Origin: Haliea alexandrii
Lineage (GTDB): Bacteria > Pseudomonadota > Gammaproteobacteria > Pseudomonadales > Halieaceae
NCBI RefSeq assembly: GCF_003719295.1
Contig: NZ_RFLW01000001.1
Coordinates: 620,001 to 684,000 of the forward strand
DNA: 64,000 nt
Reading direction: 5' to 3'
Below the pieces are notes generated by a model, which was given only the letters and a program-made list of their open reading frames with translations, made no database searches and was not told the origin of the DNA. The position numbers and the translations under genes were made by a program. Shown here in pieces: positions 29,020 through 38,456 of this stretch (its first letter is position 1; each line of letters begins with the position of its first letter).

Positions 29020-29667
29020 TCAGCTGTTTACCTGCAGTTCGTTGTTCACGCCTGTCACACCATCAACCTGACTCGCAATTTCGCCGGCGAGGTCTTTCTC
29101 TGCAGAGCTATCGATACGACCACTGAGGGTGACTTCACTGCCGGTCGTATCGACGTTGATCTGCAGCCCGCTGGTTTCGCTGTTGGCCAGCAGCAGGGTT
29201 TTCACCTCGGCCGTGAGGGTCGCGTCTTCAACGCGTTCCGAGAAATCGCGGCCATTCTCGTTGCCACGGGTGTCATCGGCCACCGTCAGGCGGTTGGTCA
29301 CGTCCGTGATCCCTTCTACACCCTGAGCGAGTTCACCGGCCAATTCCTTGCTGACCGTAGAATCTACCGCCCCGGTCAGGACGACCGCGCCATGGGCAAC
29401 GTCAGGGTCAATGGTGAAGTTGTTCAGGTGCCGGTTGAACAGGTATACGGTTTCCAGCTTGCCTTCCAGCCAGGCGTCGCTGGCTTGCTGCTCAAAGTCG
29501 GTAGCCGTCGAGGTCTCGCTGTCCTCCGCGACGGCCGGCGTCGGCGCTGTCACTGTGTTCGCCGTGTGACTTTCATCGTGATCGCTGGCATGCAGCGGAA
29601 GCGAAAGAAGCGAGCCTACGGCGAGGCTGGCACAGAGCATTCTGGCGGGTTTGCGTGTATCGATCAT
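29020..29667 (-). CDS. Periplasmic protein with two BON domains, OsmY-like
   Basis: 215 residues. Signal peptide to about residue 27 (LPLHAS), a Thr/Glu-rich linker, then two BON domains (about 62-130 and 145-213), each with the LTG/LSG-V-D-S turn and a GV-x-V-x-N ending. OsmY-type proteins act in the periplasm under osmotic stress, probably as chaperones or membrane-contact proteins. AAGGAG lies before the ATG. First of the minus-strand stress-like group; an 8-base inverted repeat lies 26 bases upstream. Confidence 0.88.
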   Translation of the reverse strand: MIDTRKPARMLCASLAVGSLLSLPLHASDHDESHTANTVTAPTPAVAEDSETSTATDFEQQASDAWLEGKLETVYLFNRHLNNFTIDPDVAHGAVVLTGAVDSTVSKELAGELAQGVEGITDVTNRLTVADDTRGNENGRDFSERVEDATLTAEVKTLLLANSETSGLQINVDTTGSEVTLSGRIDSSAEKDLAGEIASQVDGVTGVNNELQVNS

Positions 29668-30117
29668 GTGTTACTCCTTGGTTGCGCCTGAGGTATCGCC
29701 GACTTTGATCTGTGGCGATACGAGCGGCTGTCGGGGAGGGTGAAGCGAGAACCATGCCAGCAATGTACGCCTCGGTCCGTTTTGCAAGCCGCACCGTCGC
29801 CGACGAAGCGGGTTGCCCTTGTGCGCGAGTCGGCCCGAAAGCCGCGTGGGCAGGGCGTTCTGCGGCGGGAGCGATCGCGTTGCCGCACGTGCCTCAGGGC
29901 TGGCGATGGCGCCACGGGAGCCGCCCCGGGTCGGCTGGGGGTGGGGCACCGGGTTTGAAAAAATGACTGCTCGCAGGCGATTTTTTTACAAAATGTGCTG
30001 CGTCCGCTGGTTGGCGTCGCGGGCGGCCGGCGCAATTGCGCGCCGCAGGGCGGCCCGGATGGGTTGGTGCGAAACCTGCATGGTAGAGGGGGAGAGAGGT
30101 TTCAAGAGGGTGTCGAT
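29668..30117. other. 450-base gap without a convincing gene
   Basis: This interval separates the divergent BON and PRC-barrel genes. Short open frames exist on both strands but have biased, arginine-rich translations typical of GC-rich noise. It holds the leader repeat at 29693-29721, a T7 run near 29982-29988 that is isolated in an otherwise GC-rich stretch, and the two promoters that must lie here. I could not place the promoter boxes. Confidence 0.5.
29693..29721. promoter_or_regulatory. Inverted repeat in the BON-gene leader
   Basis: GTATCGCC (29693-29700) and GGCGATAC (29714-29721) are exact reverse complements around a 13-base spacer, 26 bases before the BON start on the minus strand. 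It may be an operator or an RNA hairpin in the 5' leader. No protein partner is suggested by the neighbours. Confidence 0.5.
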
Positions 30118-30366
30118 GTGGACCAGGGAATGCCATCCTCCAATCTGCTGGGAGCCCAGGTTTATACCGCTGACGGCGTGGAGATTGGAGTGATCTCGGA
30201 ATTGCAGATTGATCCCGCGGCAGGGATCGTCAGATTTGCGTGCATAACCCGGCCCGAGGGGGACGCCGTGCTGATGCCCTGGGCGGCGATGTTTCGGGTG
30301 AAACACAAGCGCGGCTTCGTGTTGACCCACCGGGGCGAGGAGCTGTTGCAGGAAAACAAGGATTAG
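30118..30366 (+). CDS. PRC-barrel domain protein
   Basis: 82 residues. One PRC-barrel fills most of it: NLLGAQVYTADGVEIGVISEL is the family opening, followed by a hydrophobic ACITRPEG...VLMPWAAM strand pair. Such single-domain proteins occur in stress or photosynthetic contexts and bind membranes or RNA-processing factors. GTG 30118 is preferred because AGAGGG ends 7 bases before it; ATG 30130 (78 residues) is the alternative. Divergent from the BON gene and probably part of the same response. Confidence 0.75.
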   Translation: MDQGMPSSNLLGAQVYTADGVEIGVISELQIDPAAGIVRFACITRPEGDAVLMPWAAMFRVKHKRGFVLTHRGEELLQENKD

Positions 30367-30403
30367 CCAGTAGCCCTCACAAGCGGTGCCCGGGGGCTTC
30401 CGG

Positions 30404-31762
30404 TCAGTCTTTTTCGTCGTATTCCTTGAGTTTGTTGTACAGCGTTTTCAGGGCAATGCCGAGTGCTTCGGCCGCCTCCTTCTTGTTGCCGTCGCAGGCC
30501 TCGATGGTGGCCAGGATTTGCTGCTTTTCGGTTTGTTGCAGAGATTCACCCACCGAAATACGCAGATACTCGCCGGCCTGCTCAATCTGCCCCTCAGGCA
30601 GATGTTCCGGCTCCAGCGTCTGTTCCGCGAGGATGTAGGCCCGTTCCACGGCACTTTTCAGTTCGCGCACATTGCCCGGCCAGGGGTAGGCGACGATTGC
30701 TTCGATGGCATCCTGCGAGAAGCGTTTTGCATTGTCGTGTTGGGCGTTGAGCTCATGCAGAAACGCATGCGCGAGCCCCGCCACGTCGCGCTCACGCTCG
30801 CGTAATGGCGGCATGCGCAGGCAGAACTGGGCGATGCGAAAGTAGAGGTCCTCGCGCAGCAGGCCGTCGCGAATGGCCGTTTCCGGGTCGCGGTTGGTGG
30901 CGGCGAGGAAGCGCACATTCATGGTGAGGTCCTGTGTGCCACCCACCCGGCGGAACTTGCCGGTTTCCAGAACGCGCAGCAACTTGACCTGCAGGTCCAG
31001 CGGCATTTCACCCACTTCATCCAGCAGCAGCGTGCCTCCTTCGGCCCTTTCGAAGTAGCCCGCGTGGCGTCGTTCGGCGCCGCTGAAGCTGCCCTTTTCG
31101 TGGCCAAAGAGTTCACTTTCGGCCAGCTCGCTGGCAATGGCGCCACAGTTCATGGCCACGAAGGGGCCGCTGGAGCCAGACATCTGGTGCAGCGTTTGCG
31201 CAGCCAGCTCTTTCCCGGTGCCGCTCTCGCCGACGACCAGCACGGTGGCGTTGGAGGGCGCCACTTTGCGTACCACGCGATAGAGCTTGCGCATGGCCGG
31301 GGAGTTGCCGCGCATCATGCCGAACTGATCGATGGCGACACTGTCGTCGACACCGGCCTGTGTGCGCTGCTGCTCATATTCCTGGCTGATGTCCTCCAGC
31401 AGTTCCGAGACGAATTCGGTGTCCAGCGGTTTGCGGAAAAAGTAGCTCGCCTGCTCGCGAATGCCACGCTGCGCCCGGGCCGGGTCGTCGTCGTGATGCA
31501 TCAGGGCGACATCGGTGTGATCCTGCAGCAGGCTTTCTTTGCCCAGCAGTTCAAGCCCGTCACCATCCGGCAGGTCCAGCGCAACGAAGGCCACTGCGGT
31601 AGCGCTGGCCTTGTCCTTTAGAGCGGCCCGGCTCTCGGCGATGGAACTGCAGTGCAGCACGTCAAAGCCCTTGTCCGTGAGCAACGTAGAAAGTGACTGG
31701 ACGGTATCCCCGTCGGGGTCGATGATCAGGCCCAGTGGCACCGGGGCGCTTGGCGTTACCAC
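30404..31762 (-). CDS. Sigma-54-type response regulator with altered GAFTGA loop
   Basis: 452 residues, NtrC layout. Receiver (about 10-125) with Asp63 as phosphoacceptor and Lys111; the usual Thr/Ser switch position reads Met/His (ALMHHDDD). AAA+ domain (about 150-385): Walker A GESGTGKE at 178-185, Walker B LLLDEVGE at 245-252. The sigma-54 contact loop reads GSFSGA (224-229) instead of GAFTGA. Fis-type HTH at about 414-449. It would drive sigma-54 promoters after phosphorylation, but no histidine kinase lies nearby. It starts at GTG 31762, overlapping the crotonase stop by 7 bases. Confidence 0.88.
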   Translation of the reverse strand: MVTPSAPVPLGLIIDPDGDTVQSLSTLLTDKGFDVLHCSSIAESRAALKDKASATAVAFVALDLPDGDGLELLGKESLLQDHTDVALMHHDDDPARAQRGIREQASYFFRKPLDTEFVSELLEDISQEYEQQRTQAGVDDSVAIDQFGMMRGNSPAMRKLYRVVRKVAPSNATVLVVGESGTGKELAAQTLHQMSGSSGPFVAMNCGAIASELAESELFGHEKGSFSGAERRHAGYFERAEGGTLLLDEVGEMPLDLQVKLLRVLETGKFRRVGGTQDLTMNVRFLAATNRDPETAIRDGLLREDLYFRIAQFCLRMPPLRERERDVAGLAHAFLHELNAQHDNAKRFSQDAIEAIVAYPWPGNVRELKSAVERAYILAEQTLEPEHLPEGQIEQAGEYLRISVGESLQQTEKQQILATIEACDGNKKEAAEALGIALKTLYNKLKEYDEKD

Positions 31763-32631
31763 CAGGGGTAGAAGTCAGGCATGGCGGATGCCTTGCTGCG
31801 GAAGGCCGGCTCGCGCTTTTCGCGGAAGCTCGCAACGCCCTCTTTGCCGTCATCCAGACTGGTGTAGAACATGGCAATGGAGTCTACCTCGTGCGCCGTG
31901 CGGGGGTGCTCGGCGGCGGCGTTGCGGTAGAGCATCTGCCGGGCCAGCGCTATGGCAACCGGAGAGCGGTTGCTGATGATGCGCAGCGCCAGCGCCCGCG
32001 CGGCGGGCAGCAATTCGTCGGGGGCGTATACGGCTTTCACCAGGCGACCGGTAAGGGCTTCCTGTGCATCGAAGATGTCGGCCGTGTACACCCACTCCAG
32101 TGCCTGCTGAATGCCGACGATACGTGGCAGGAACCAGCTGGAGCAGGCCTCGGGCACGATACCGAGCTTGCCGAACACGAAGCCGATGCGCGCGCGGTCG
32201 GAGGCCAGTCGAATATCCATGGCCAGCGTCATGGTGGCGCCGATGCCCACCGCGGGCCCGTTGATGGCGCCGATCACGGGCTTCGTGCAGTCAAAAATCG
32301 CGAGCGTGACGCGGCCGCCTGTGTCGCGCACGCCGTCAAGAATTTCGGGGTCGTCACCGCGTTCGCGCACATCGTCGATGGTGGGTGTGAGCGACTCGTC
32401 GAGACCAAAGGGGCTGCCGTTCTCCGACAGGTCCATGCCGGCGCAGTAAGCGCGCCCGGCGCCGGTTACCACAATGGCACCGATGGCATCGTCGTCGCTG
32501 GCCCGGCCGAAGAAGTCGATGAGCTCGTGGGCCATCTCCACGGTGAAGGCATTCAACTGGTCCGGGCGGCTCAGGGTGAGGGTGCAGACCCGGTCTTCTA
32601 TGTGGGTGGTGAGTGTCTGGTACTGATACAT
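31756..32631 (-). CDS. Crotonase-family enoyl-CoA hydratase/isomerase
   Basis: 291 residues. Oxyanion-hole segments are AGRAYCAGMDLSE and GPAVGIGATM; a general-base Glu lies in LGIVPEACSSW. The position equivalent to Glu144 of rat hydratase is Gly-rich here, so isomerase or other crotonase chemistry is as likely as hydration. CoA thioester substrate. Ten bases downstream of the PyrD-PyrK gene and overlapping the regulator, so all three may share a transcript. Confidence 0.85.
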   Translation of the reverse strand: MYQYQTLTTHIEDRVCTLTLSRPDQLNAFTVEMAHELIDFFGRASDDDAIGAIVVTGAGRAYCAGMDLSENGSPFGLDESLTPTIDDVRERGDDPEILDGVRDTGGRVTLAIFDCTKPVIGAINGPAVGIGATMTLAMDIRLASDRARIGFVFGKLGIVPEACSSWFLPRIVGIQQALEWVYTADIFDAQEALTGRLVKAVYAPDELLPAARALALRIISNRSPVAIALARQMLYRNAAAEHPRTAHEVDSIAMFYTSLDDGKEGVASFREKREPAFRSKASAMPDFYPWW

Positions 32632-32640
32632 GGTGATCTC

Positions 32641-34251
32641 CTAGAGGAAGGGCCCATCGACGCAGCCGCGGCGTCCATCGGGTGCGGCACAGGCACCGCA
32701 AATGCCCACCCCGCATTTGGTGAGGTAGTCGATGGCGCTGAAGATCTGCTCCGGCTTGCAGAACTCGCGCTGCACGGCTTCCGCGGCGTGTACCATGGGC
32801 TCCGGCCCACAGTTGTAGAAGACCAGCGCGCTCCGTTCAGCATCGCTCATGTTGCTCAGCCGTTGCCGCAGCAGCTCGGTCACGCGGCCGTGGAAGCCGC
32901 TACTGCCGTCGTCTGTTGCCACGTGCAGGTCGGCGATTTGCGCGCACTCGTCGAGAAAGTAAAGCCGGTTTTCACTGCGTGCGCCAACAAAGATTTCTGC
33001 ATTGCCGAAATCCCGCGCAATCTGGTACACCGCCGCCAGCCCCGTGCCCCCGGCAACCGCCATGATGCGGGCGTCATCCGGCGGCTCGACTGGCACGCCG
33101 TGTGGCCCGCGCACATAGGCTTCGGTGCCCACTGGCAGGTCCATGAGCGTGTGGGTGAACTCGCCCAGGTCGATGACAACCAGTGAGAAGGGGTCGTCAG
33201 TCAGCGCCGAGAAGGGCTTTTCGCCCAGGCCCGGAATCCACAGGAAGATAAACTCCCCGGCCTGCACATTGATTTTGCGGTCGAAGGTGAGGATGGCGAT
33301 ATCGTCGCAGACCCGCTGGTTGCTGACCAGCGATACCGGGCGGAACTGCATGTCGATGTCGTAGCGTACCAGGCTTTCGGCGCGGTCCTGTGTGTGGTCC
33401 AGGTCCAGCTGCAGCGTGTGGAAGTAGGCCTGCATGTCGGCGGTGGTCATGCCCACCAATGCTGAGCCGACACCCACCACGCTGGCACCGGCGTCGAAGA
33501 AGGCGCGCACATCGGCCGCGCTGCTGGCACCGCCACAGCCGATCACGGGCAGCCCCGTGGCGGCGACAACCTCCCTGACGCATTTCAGGGCGATGGGCAG
33601 CACGCCCTTGCCGGACATGCCGCCGGCACCATTGCTGAGCACGGGGTGACCGTGTGCAGAGGTGTAGCCGGGCCCCAGGGTGTTGATGGCACAGAGCGCG
33701 TCAGCGCCGCCCTCGGCAGCGGCCTGAGCGATTTCGGCAATGTTCGGCGTGTTGGGGGTGAGCTTGGGGATGACGGGGATATCCACCACGGCTTTCACCG
33801 CGGCGGTAATGGCACGCACCATCTCCGGGTCCTGGCCCATGGCCATGCCGTAGCCCGTAGCGTGCGGGCAGGACAGGTTCAACTCGAGGCCGTCGGACAC
33901 CGGGGCGAGCAGCTTTGCCACCTCGACGAATTCCTCGAGGCTGCCGCCAAAAATAGAGGTCAGCAGGAAGCGGTCCTGCGGCACACGCAACTGGCCAAGC
34001 AGCGCCACGGATTCTTCGGCGCCGGGGTTGGTCAGCCCCACGGCGTTCACAAAACAGCCCGGGGCGTACTGGCTGAGCACGGGTTCACGATTGCCGAGGC
34101 GCGGCTTCAGGCCGATGCTCTTGGTAGTGACGACGCCCACTTCGGGCATGTGGTCGAAAACATACTGGATGATCGACGTCGCCGTGGTCACGATACCGGA
34201 CGGAATCGTGAAGGGCCCGGAAAGGGTCTTGCCGAAAAATTGCGTAGTCAA
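32641..34251 (-). CDS. Fused dihydroorotate-dehydrogenase-like (PyrD) and electron-transfer (PyrK) protein
   Basis: 536 residues. Residues 1-305 are a class-1 DHOD barrel with FMN, including NLSCPH where Cys128 fits the class-1 base. Residues 310-536 are a PyrK/ferredoxin-reductase-type module: FAD segment around EKPFSAL, AVAGGTGLA nucleotide loop, and a terminal [2Fe-2S] set Cys513, Cys518, Cys521, Cys530 (CX4CX2CX8C). Two-chain PyrD-PyrK enzymes oxidise dihydroorotate with NAD+; a single chain is unusual. Start is TTG 34251 with GAGTGA upstream. Oxidation of another dihydropyrimidine-like or unrelated substrate is possible, since pyr genes are absent here. Confidence 0.82.
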   Translation of the reverse strand: MTTQFFGKTLSGPFTIPSGIVTTATSIIQYVFDHMPEVGVVTTKSIGLKPRLGNREPVLSQYAPGCFVNAVGLTNPGAEESVALLGQLRVPQDRFLLTSIFGGSLEEFVEVAKLLAPVSDGLELNLSCPHATGYGMAMGQDPEMVRAITAAVKAVVDIPVIPKLTPNTPNIAEIAQAAAEGGADALCAINTLGPGYTSAHGHPVLSNGAGGMSGKGVLPIALKCVREVVAATGLPVIGCGGASSAADVRAFFDAGASVVGVGSALVGMTTADMQAYFHTLQLDLDHTQDRAESLVRYDIDMQFRPVSLVSNQRVCDDIAILTFDRKINVQAGEFIFLWIPGLGEKPFSALTDDPFSLVVIDLGEFTHTLMDLPVGTEAYVRGPHGVPVEPPDDARIMAVAGGTGLAAVYQIARDFGNAEIFVGARSENRLYFLDECAQIADLHVATDDGSSGFHGRVTELLRQRLSNMSDAERSALVFYNCGPEPMVHAAEAVQREFCKPEQIFSAIDYLTKCGVGICGACAAPDGRRGCVDGPFL

Positions 34252-34368
34252 GGTGTCACTCGAAGCATGGGCTGGGTGAAGCCGGCATTATACTGCCTTG
34301 CCCCAGTCGAGTCGAAACACGGGGCGCTGCGGGCCCCGACCGGGGCATCAGCTGCGCGCACCGGCCGC

Positions 34369-35859
34369 TCAGGTACCGCAGAACGTCTGGTAGACACGCT
34401 GTCCCTCCTCGGGGGGCAGGGCCAGCGCACGGCTCGCCGGCTGCCACTGCGTGGGCGCCGCCAGGCGTTCGACAAGGGTGTGGAAGGGCGCAAAGTCGGC
34501 GTTGTCGGTGGCCGCTGCCAGCGCCGCCTCGACCAGGTGGTTGCGGGCTATGAATACCGGGTTCGCACGGTACATCGCGGTCTGGCGCTGTTGCGGATCG
34601 CACGCTTCTCGCGCCAACCGTTCCCGCCACTGTGCCAGCCAGGGGTCGAACGCGTTGGGCAGTTTATACACCTCGCCAATAGCCTGCGGGTTGCCGGGAA
34701 CGGGGTGCGCCAGGTCTGCCAGGCGGCGGAAGGTCAGGGTGAAGTCAGTGGCGTGCTCTGCCATCAAGGTGTAGAGCTGCTCGATCAGCGCCGCGTCATC
34801 GGCCTGTGGTTCGCCCAGCCCCAGTTTGGCATTCAGGCCCTCGGTGTGTGCCTGGAGGAAGTGGTCGCTGAAGGTATCGACGGCAGCCTGCGCCAGGGCC
34901 ACAGCCTGCTCGGCATCGTTGTGCAGCACCGGGACCAGAGCCTGCGCCAGCGACGCCAGGTTCCAGTGGGCGATGCCGGGCTGGTTGCGATAGGCATAGC
35001 GCCCACCGTGGTCGATGGAGCTGAATACGGTGTCCGGGTTGAAGGCGTCCATGAAGGCACAGGGGCCGTAGTCAATGGTTTCTCCGCAGAGCAGCATGTT
35101 GTCGGTGTTCATGACGCCGTGGATAAAGCCCAGCAACTGCCATTGGGAGATCAGCCTCGCCTGCGCCTGGATAACGGCGTTCAGCAGTGCCAGCGCGGGA
35201 TTTTCGGCTGTAGTCTGCTCCGGGAAGTGGCGCTGCAAAGTGTAGTCCACCAGCAGGTGAAGCCCCTCGGTGTCCTTGCGTGAGGAGAGATACTCAACGC
35301 TGCCGATACGCAGATGGCTGCTGGCTACCCGTGCCAGAATAGCACCGGGCAGCGCGCGATCGCGCATGACGGGCTCTCCACTGGCCACGGCGGCCAGTGC
35401 CCGGGTGGTGGGCACACCCAGTGCGGCCATTGCCTCACTGACGATGTACTCCCGCAGCACCGGGCCCAGCGGTGAGCGCCCGTCCCCGCCGCGCGACCAG
35501 CGGGTGGGGCCGGCGCCTTTCAATTGCAGGTCAAACAGCCGCCCCTCGCCATCGCGCAGTTCGCCCAGCAGAATGGCTCGGCCATCACCGAGTTGCGGGT
35601 TGAAACCACCGAACTGGTGCCCCGCATAGGCCGCCGCCAACGGGTGGGAGCCCGGTGTTATGGCGTTGCCGGCGAGCCATTCAGTGCCGGCAGGCGAGGA
35701 CAGCCAGTCCGCGTCCAGGCCCAGGCGCTGCGCCAGCGCACGGTTGACGCGGATCGGCGCAGGCGCCGCCACCGGAGTGGGCTCCAGGCGCTGATAGAAA
35801 CGCTCGGGTAGCTCGGCGAACGTGTGTTCCAGGGTGGGAGGTGTGCCGGTGGGGGTCAT
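34369..35859 (-). CDS. selO: Protein adenylyltransferase SelO
   Basis: 496 residues, the full pseudokinase-fold SelO/YdiU. Recognisable are YAGHQFGGFNPQLGDGRA, LKGAGPTRWSRGGDGRSP and GFIHGVMNTDNM. SelO transfers AMP from ATP to Ser/Thr/Tyr on target proteins under redox stress. It ends YQTFCGT: the Cys at the third-last position corresponds to the selenocysteine/cysteine position of eukaryotic SelO and is conserved in bacteria. Single gene, 18 bases before emrB's stop on the same strand but probably separate in function. Confidence 0.95.
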   Translation of the reverse strand: MTPTGTPPTLEHTFAELPERFYQRLEPTPVAAPAPIRVNRALAQRLGLDADWLSSPAGTEWLAGNAITPGSHPLAAAYAGHQFGGFNPQLGDGRAILLGELRDGEGRLFDLQLKGAGPTRWSRGGDGRSPLGPVLREYIVSEAMAALGVPTTRALAAVASGEPVMRDRALPGAILARVASSHLRIGSVEYLSSRKDTEGLHLLVDYTLQRHFPEQTTAENPALALLNAVIQAQARLISQWQLLGFIHGVMNTDNMLLCGETIDYGPCAFMDAFNPDTVFSSIDHGGRYAYRNQPGIAHWNLASLAQALVPVLHNDAEQAVALAQAAVDTFSDHFLQAHTEGLNAKLGLGEPQADDAALIEQLYTLMAEHATDFTLTFRRLADLAHPVPGNPQAIGEVYKLPNAFDPWLAQWRERLAREACDPQQRQTAMYRANPVFIARNHLVEAALAAATDNADFAPFHTLVERLAAPTQWQPASRALALPPEEGQRVYQTFCGT

Positions 35860-35877
35860 GAGGGAGCTCTCTCCGGA

Positions 35878-37386
35878 TCAGGCTTCCACGTCTGCAGCGC
35901 TGGCCTGACGAATGTGTTTTGGAACGCGCAGCAGCAGTACCATGGGGATGGCGGCCAGGTTTACCCACATCAGCAGGTGGAAGTCGTTCACATACGCGAT
36001 TTCTGCCGCCTGCCGGCTGACGGTGGCGATGAGTTCCCCTGGCAGCGCGGCCAGCGTGCCTGGGTCGTGCACCCCCTGCGGCAACCCCGATTCCGGTGTC
36101 AGCCGCGCAGCCAGCTCCTGCTGGTTGATCCACATATTGCGGGTCAATAATGCCATGATCATGGAGACACCGATACTGCTGCCCAGATTCCGCGACAGGC
36201 TGAACAGCGCCGCCCCCTCATCGCGCAAATGCGGCGCGAGGGTGGCGTAGGCGAGTGTCGTTGTTGGAATGAACACCAGCCCCAGCCCCAGCCCCTGCAC
36301 AAAGCCGGTAATGGCCAGCGTTGTCTGCCCTACCTCCAGGGTGAAGCGGGCCATCTCGGCCAGGGTGAAGCTCGCGGTGCACATGCCAACAATGATCAAC
36401 AGCCGCGGATCAATGCGTTTCATGAGCCTTGCGACCACCATCATGCCGAGCATGGTTCCCACACCGCGAGGCATCAGTACCAGGCCGGTGGTGACCGCCG
36501 GGTAACCCTTCCACACTTGCAGGAACGGCGGCAGCAGGGCCATGGTTGCCAGCAGTACGATGCCCACCAGGAAGATGAACAGAACGCCGGTGACGTAGTT
36601 GCGGTCGCGAAACAGTTCAGGTGAGACAAAGCGCTGGTCACTGGTGAAGGTATGTACGGTAAACAGGTACAGCCCGAGGCAGATCATGACCGCGTAAAGC
36701 TGTATCTCCAGCGACTCGAACCAGAGCACGTGTTCACCGCGGTCGAGCATCAGTTGCAGCGCGCCCACGGCCACTGCCAGCAAACCGAACCCGAGCAGGT
36801 CGAAGCGTTTCTCCACGGTCGCGGTTTTGGGTACGAACCAGTAGATGCCGATGAGCGAGGCAACACCCAGCGGTACATTGATGTAGAACACGTAGCGCCA
36901 AGAGTAGGTATCGGTCAGCCAGCCGCCGAGGGTGGGTCCGAGAATGGGCCCGATCATGATGCCCATGCCCCAGATACTCATGGCGGAAGCATGTTTTTCC
37001 TTGGGGAAAGTGTCCAGCAGGATGGACTGCGAAAGTGGCGCGAGTGACGCCCCGAAAGCACCCTGTGCAACGCGCCACATCACCATCTCGTTGAGGCTGT
37101 TGGCCTGGCCGCAGAGCATGGAGGTCAGTGTGAATCCGGCAACCGACCATAGCAACACCGAGCGGCGGCCGAAGCGCTGCGCCATATAGCCGACCGGCAG
37201 AGTCATGATGGCGGCGGTAACAATGTACGAGGTCAGGATCCAGATGACCTGGTCGCTGCTCGCGCCGAGGCTGCCCTGCATGTGCGGCAGGGCCACGTTG
37301 GCGATGGTGGTGTCAACGACCTGGATGATGGTGGCCGGCATAACGCTGGCGGCCACCAGCCACGGCGCTACAGTGCGCGGGCTCAC
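35878..37386 (-). CDS. emrB: DHA2-family drug efflux permease EmrB
   Basis: 502 residues with 14 hydrophobic segments. DHA2 signatures include IQVVDTTIANVALPHMQGSL near the start and GPTLGGWLTDTYSWRYVFYINVP in the middle. Proton-driven inner-membrane pump that works with EmrA and an outer-membrane channel to expel drugs, fatty acids or bile-salt-like compounds. GTG start overlaps the emrA TGA (GTGA at 37383-37386). Third gene of marR-emrA-emrB. Confidence 0.93.
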   Translation of the reverse strand: MSPRTVAPWLVAASVMPATIIQVVDTTIANVALPHMQGSLGASSDQVIWILTSYIVTAAIMTLPVGYMAQRFGRRSVLLWSVAGFTLTSMLCGQANSLNEMVMWRVAQGAFGASLAPLSQSILLDTFPKEKHASAMSIWGMGIMIGPILGPTLGGWLTDTYSWRYVFYINVPLGVASLIGIYWFVPKTATVEKRFDLLGFGLLAVAVGALQLMLDRGEHVLWFESLEIQLYAVMICLGLYLFTVHTFTSDQRFVSPELFRDRNYVTGVLFIFLVGIVLLATMALLPPFLQVWKGYPAVTTGLVLMPRGVGTMLGMMVVARLMKRIDPRLLIIVGMCTASFTLAEMARFTLEVGQTTLAITGFVQGLGLGLVFIPTTTLAYATLAPHLRDEGAALFSLSRNLGSSIGVSMIMALLTRNMWINQQELAARLTPESGLPQGVHDPGTLAALPGELIATVSRQAAEIAYVNDFHLLMWVNLAAIPMVLLLRVPKHIRQASAADVEA

Positions 37387-38450
37387 AGCGGGTTGGCAGC
37401 CACCTGGTTCCCGCTGTGTGCGGGCTGCACTTGCGCATTCGCCAGTGGTTCGGAGGGCTCCGTGGCAATACGTACTTGAGCGCTCATGCCGGCGCGCAGC
37501 ACTGCATCCTGCGGTGCGCTTTCCAGCCGCAGGCGTACGGGGATGCGCTGCACCACCTTGACCCAGTTACCGCTGGCGTTCTGTGCGGGGATCATCGCGA
37601 ACTCGGAACCACTGGCGGGGCTCAGGGTGTCAACCCGCGCCCGCAGAACCTGCCCCGGATAGGCATCAATGGTTACCTCGGCAGTTTGACCGGGCCGCAC
37701 GTGCGTCAGCTGCGTTTCCTTGAGGTTGGCTTCAATCCAGATGTCGTCGGTGGCCATAAGAGTCACCACCGCAAAACCGGCCATCGTCATTTCACCCAGC
37801 TGGGGTACTTCATTGGCCACCGTACCAGCGGCGGGTGCGGTGATGCGTGTGCGTGAGAGCTGATAGCGTGCCCGGTCAAGCTGCGCCTGCGCCACTTGTA
37901 TATCGGCCTGTGCTTCCAGCGGCATCTCCGGGCTGCCACCCAGTGCCGCACGCAGCCCTGCCAGCTTTTGCTTGTTGATGGCAATTTGCGCCTGCGCGCG
38001 TGCGAGCCGCTGGCGGGACTCGTCCAGGTCAGCCTCGGAGATTGCCGAAGGCCCCATGCGCTGGTTGCGCGTCAGCTGGCGCTGGTAGAACGCGGTATCT
38101 TCCTCTGCCTGGCGGATCTCCGCCTCAACCTCGGCATAATCCGCCCTGCGGACCATGATCTGGTTCTGTACCTGCGCCAGATGGGCCTCGGCTTCGGCTA
38201 CCGCGAGCTGGAATGGCTGGTCCTCCAGTTGCACCAGCAGTTGTCCCGCCTCAACCGGTTGGTTGGGTTGCACCAGTACGGCCTTGACGATGGCATTTAC
38301 CTCGCTGGACAGGGCCAGCTTGTTGGCCTTCACGTAGGCGTTCTCGGTGCTTATGTTGCCTTGCCCGCCCAGCATGAACCAGGCAACAGCCAGCGCGCCG
38401 GCAACCAGGCCCGCACCCATCAGCAGGCGTCTTTGCACTAGCAGTGACAT
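37383..38450 (-). CDS. emrA: Periplasmic adaptor EmrA (HlyD family)
   Basis: 355 residues. One N-terminal membrane helix (LLMGAGLVAGALAVAWFML), biotinyl-lipoyl halves (STENAYVKAN; ITAPAAGTV), and a long coiled-coil hairpin at about 85-190, then a beta-barrel ending PVRLRLES. It bridges EmrB to an outer-membrane factor, which is not encoded here. Starts 6 bases after marR. Confidence 0.93.
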   Translation of the reverse strand: MSLLVQRRLLMGAGLVAGALAVAWFMLGGQGNISTENAYVKANKLALSSEVNAIVKAVLVQPNQPVEAGQLLVQLEDQPFQLAVAEAEAHLAQVQNQIMVRRADYAEVEAEIRQAEEDTAFYQRQLTRNQRMGPSAISEADLDESRQRLARAQAQIAINKQKLAGLRAALGGSPEMPLEAQADIQVAQAQLDRARYQLSRTRITAPAAGTVANEVPQLGEMTMAGFAVVTLMATDDIWIEANLKETQLTHVRPGQTAEVTIDAYPGQVLRARVDTLSPASGSEFAMIPAQNASGNWVKVVQRIPVRLRLESAPQDAVLRAGMSAQVRIATEPSEPLANAQVQPAHSGNQVAANPL

Positions 38451-38456
38451 GCTTTT

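Noticed and set aside
29712-30117. Short plus-strand frames in the gap after the BON gene
   Set aside because: Arg/Ala-rich translations, no ribosome site and no family; treated as noncoding except the PRC-barrel gene at 30118.
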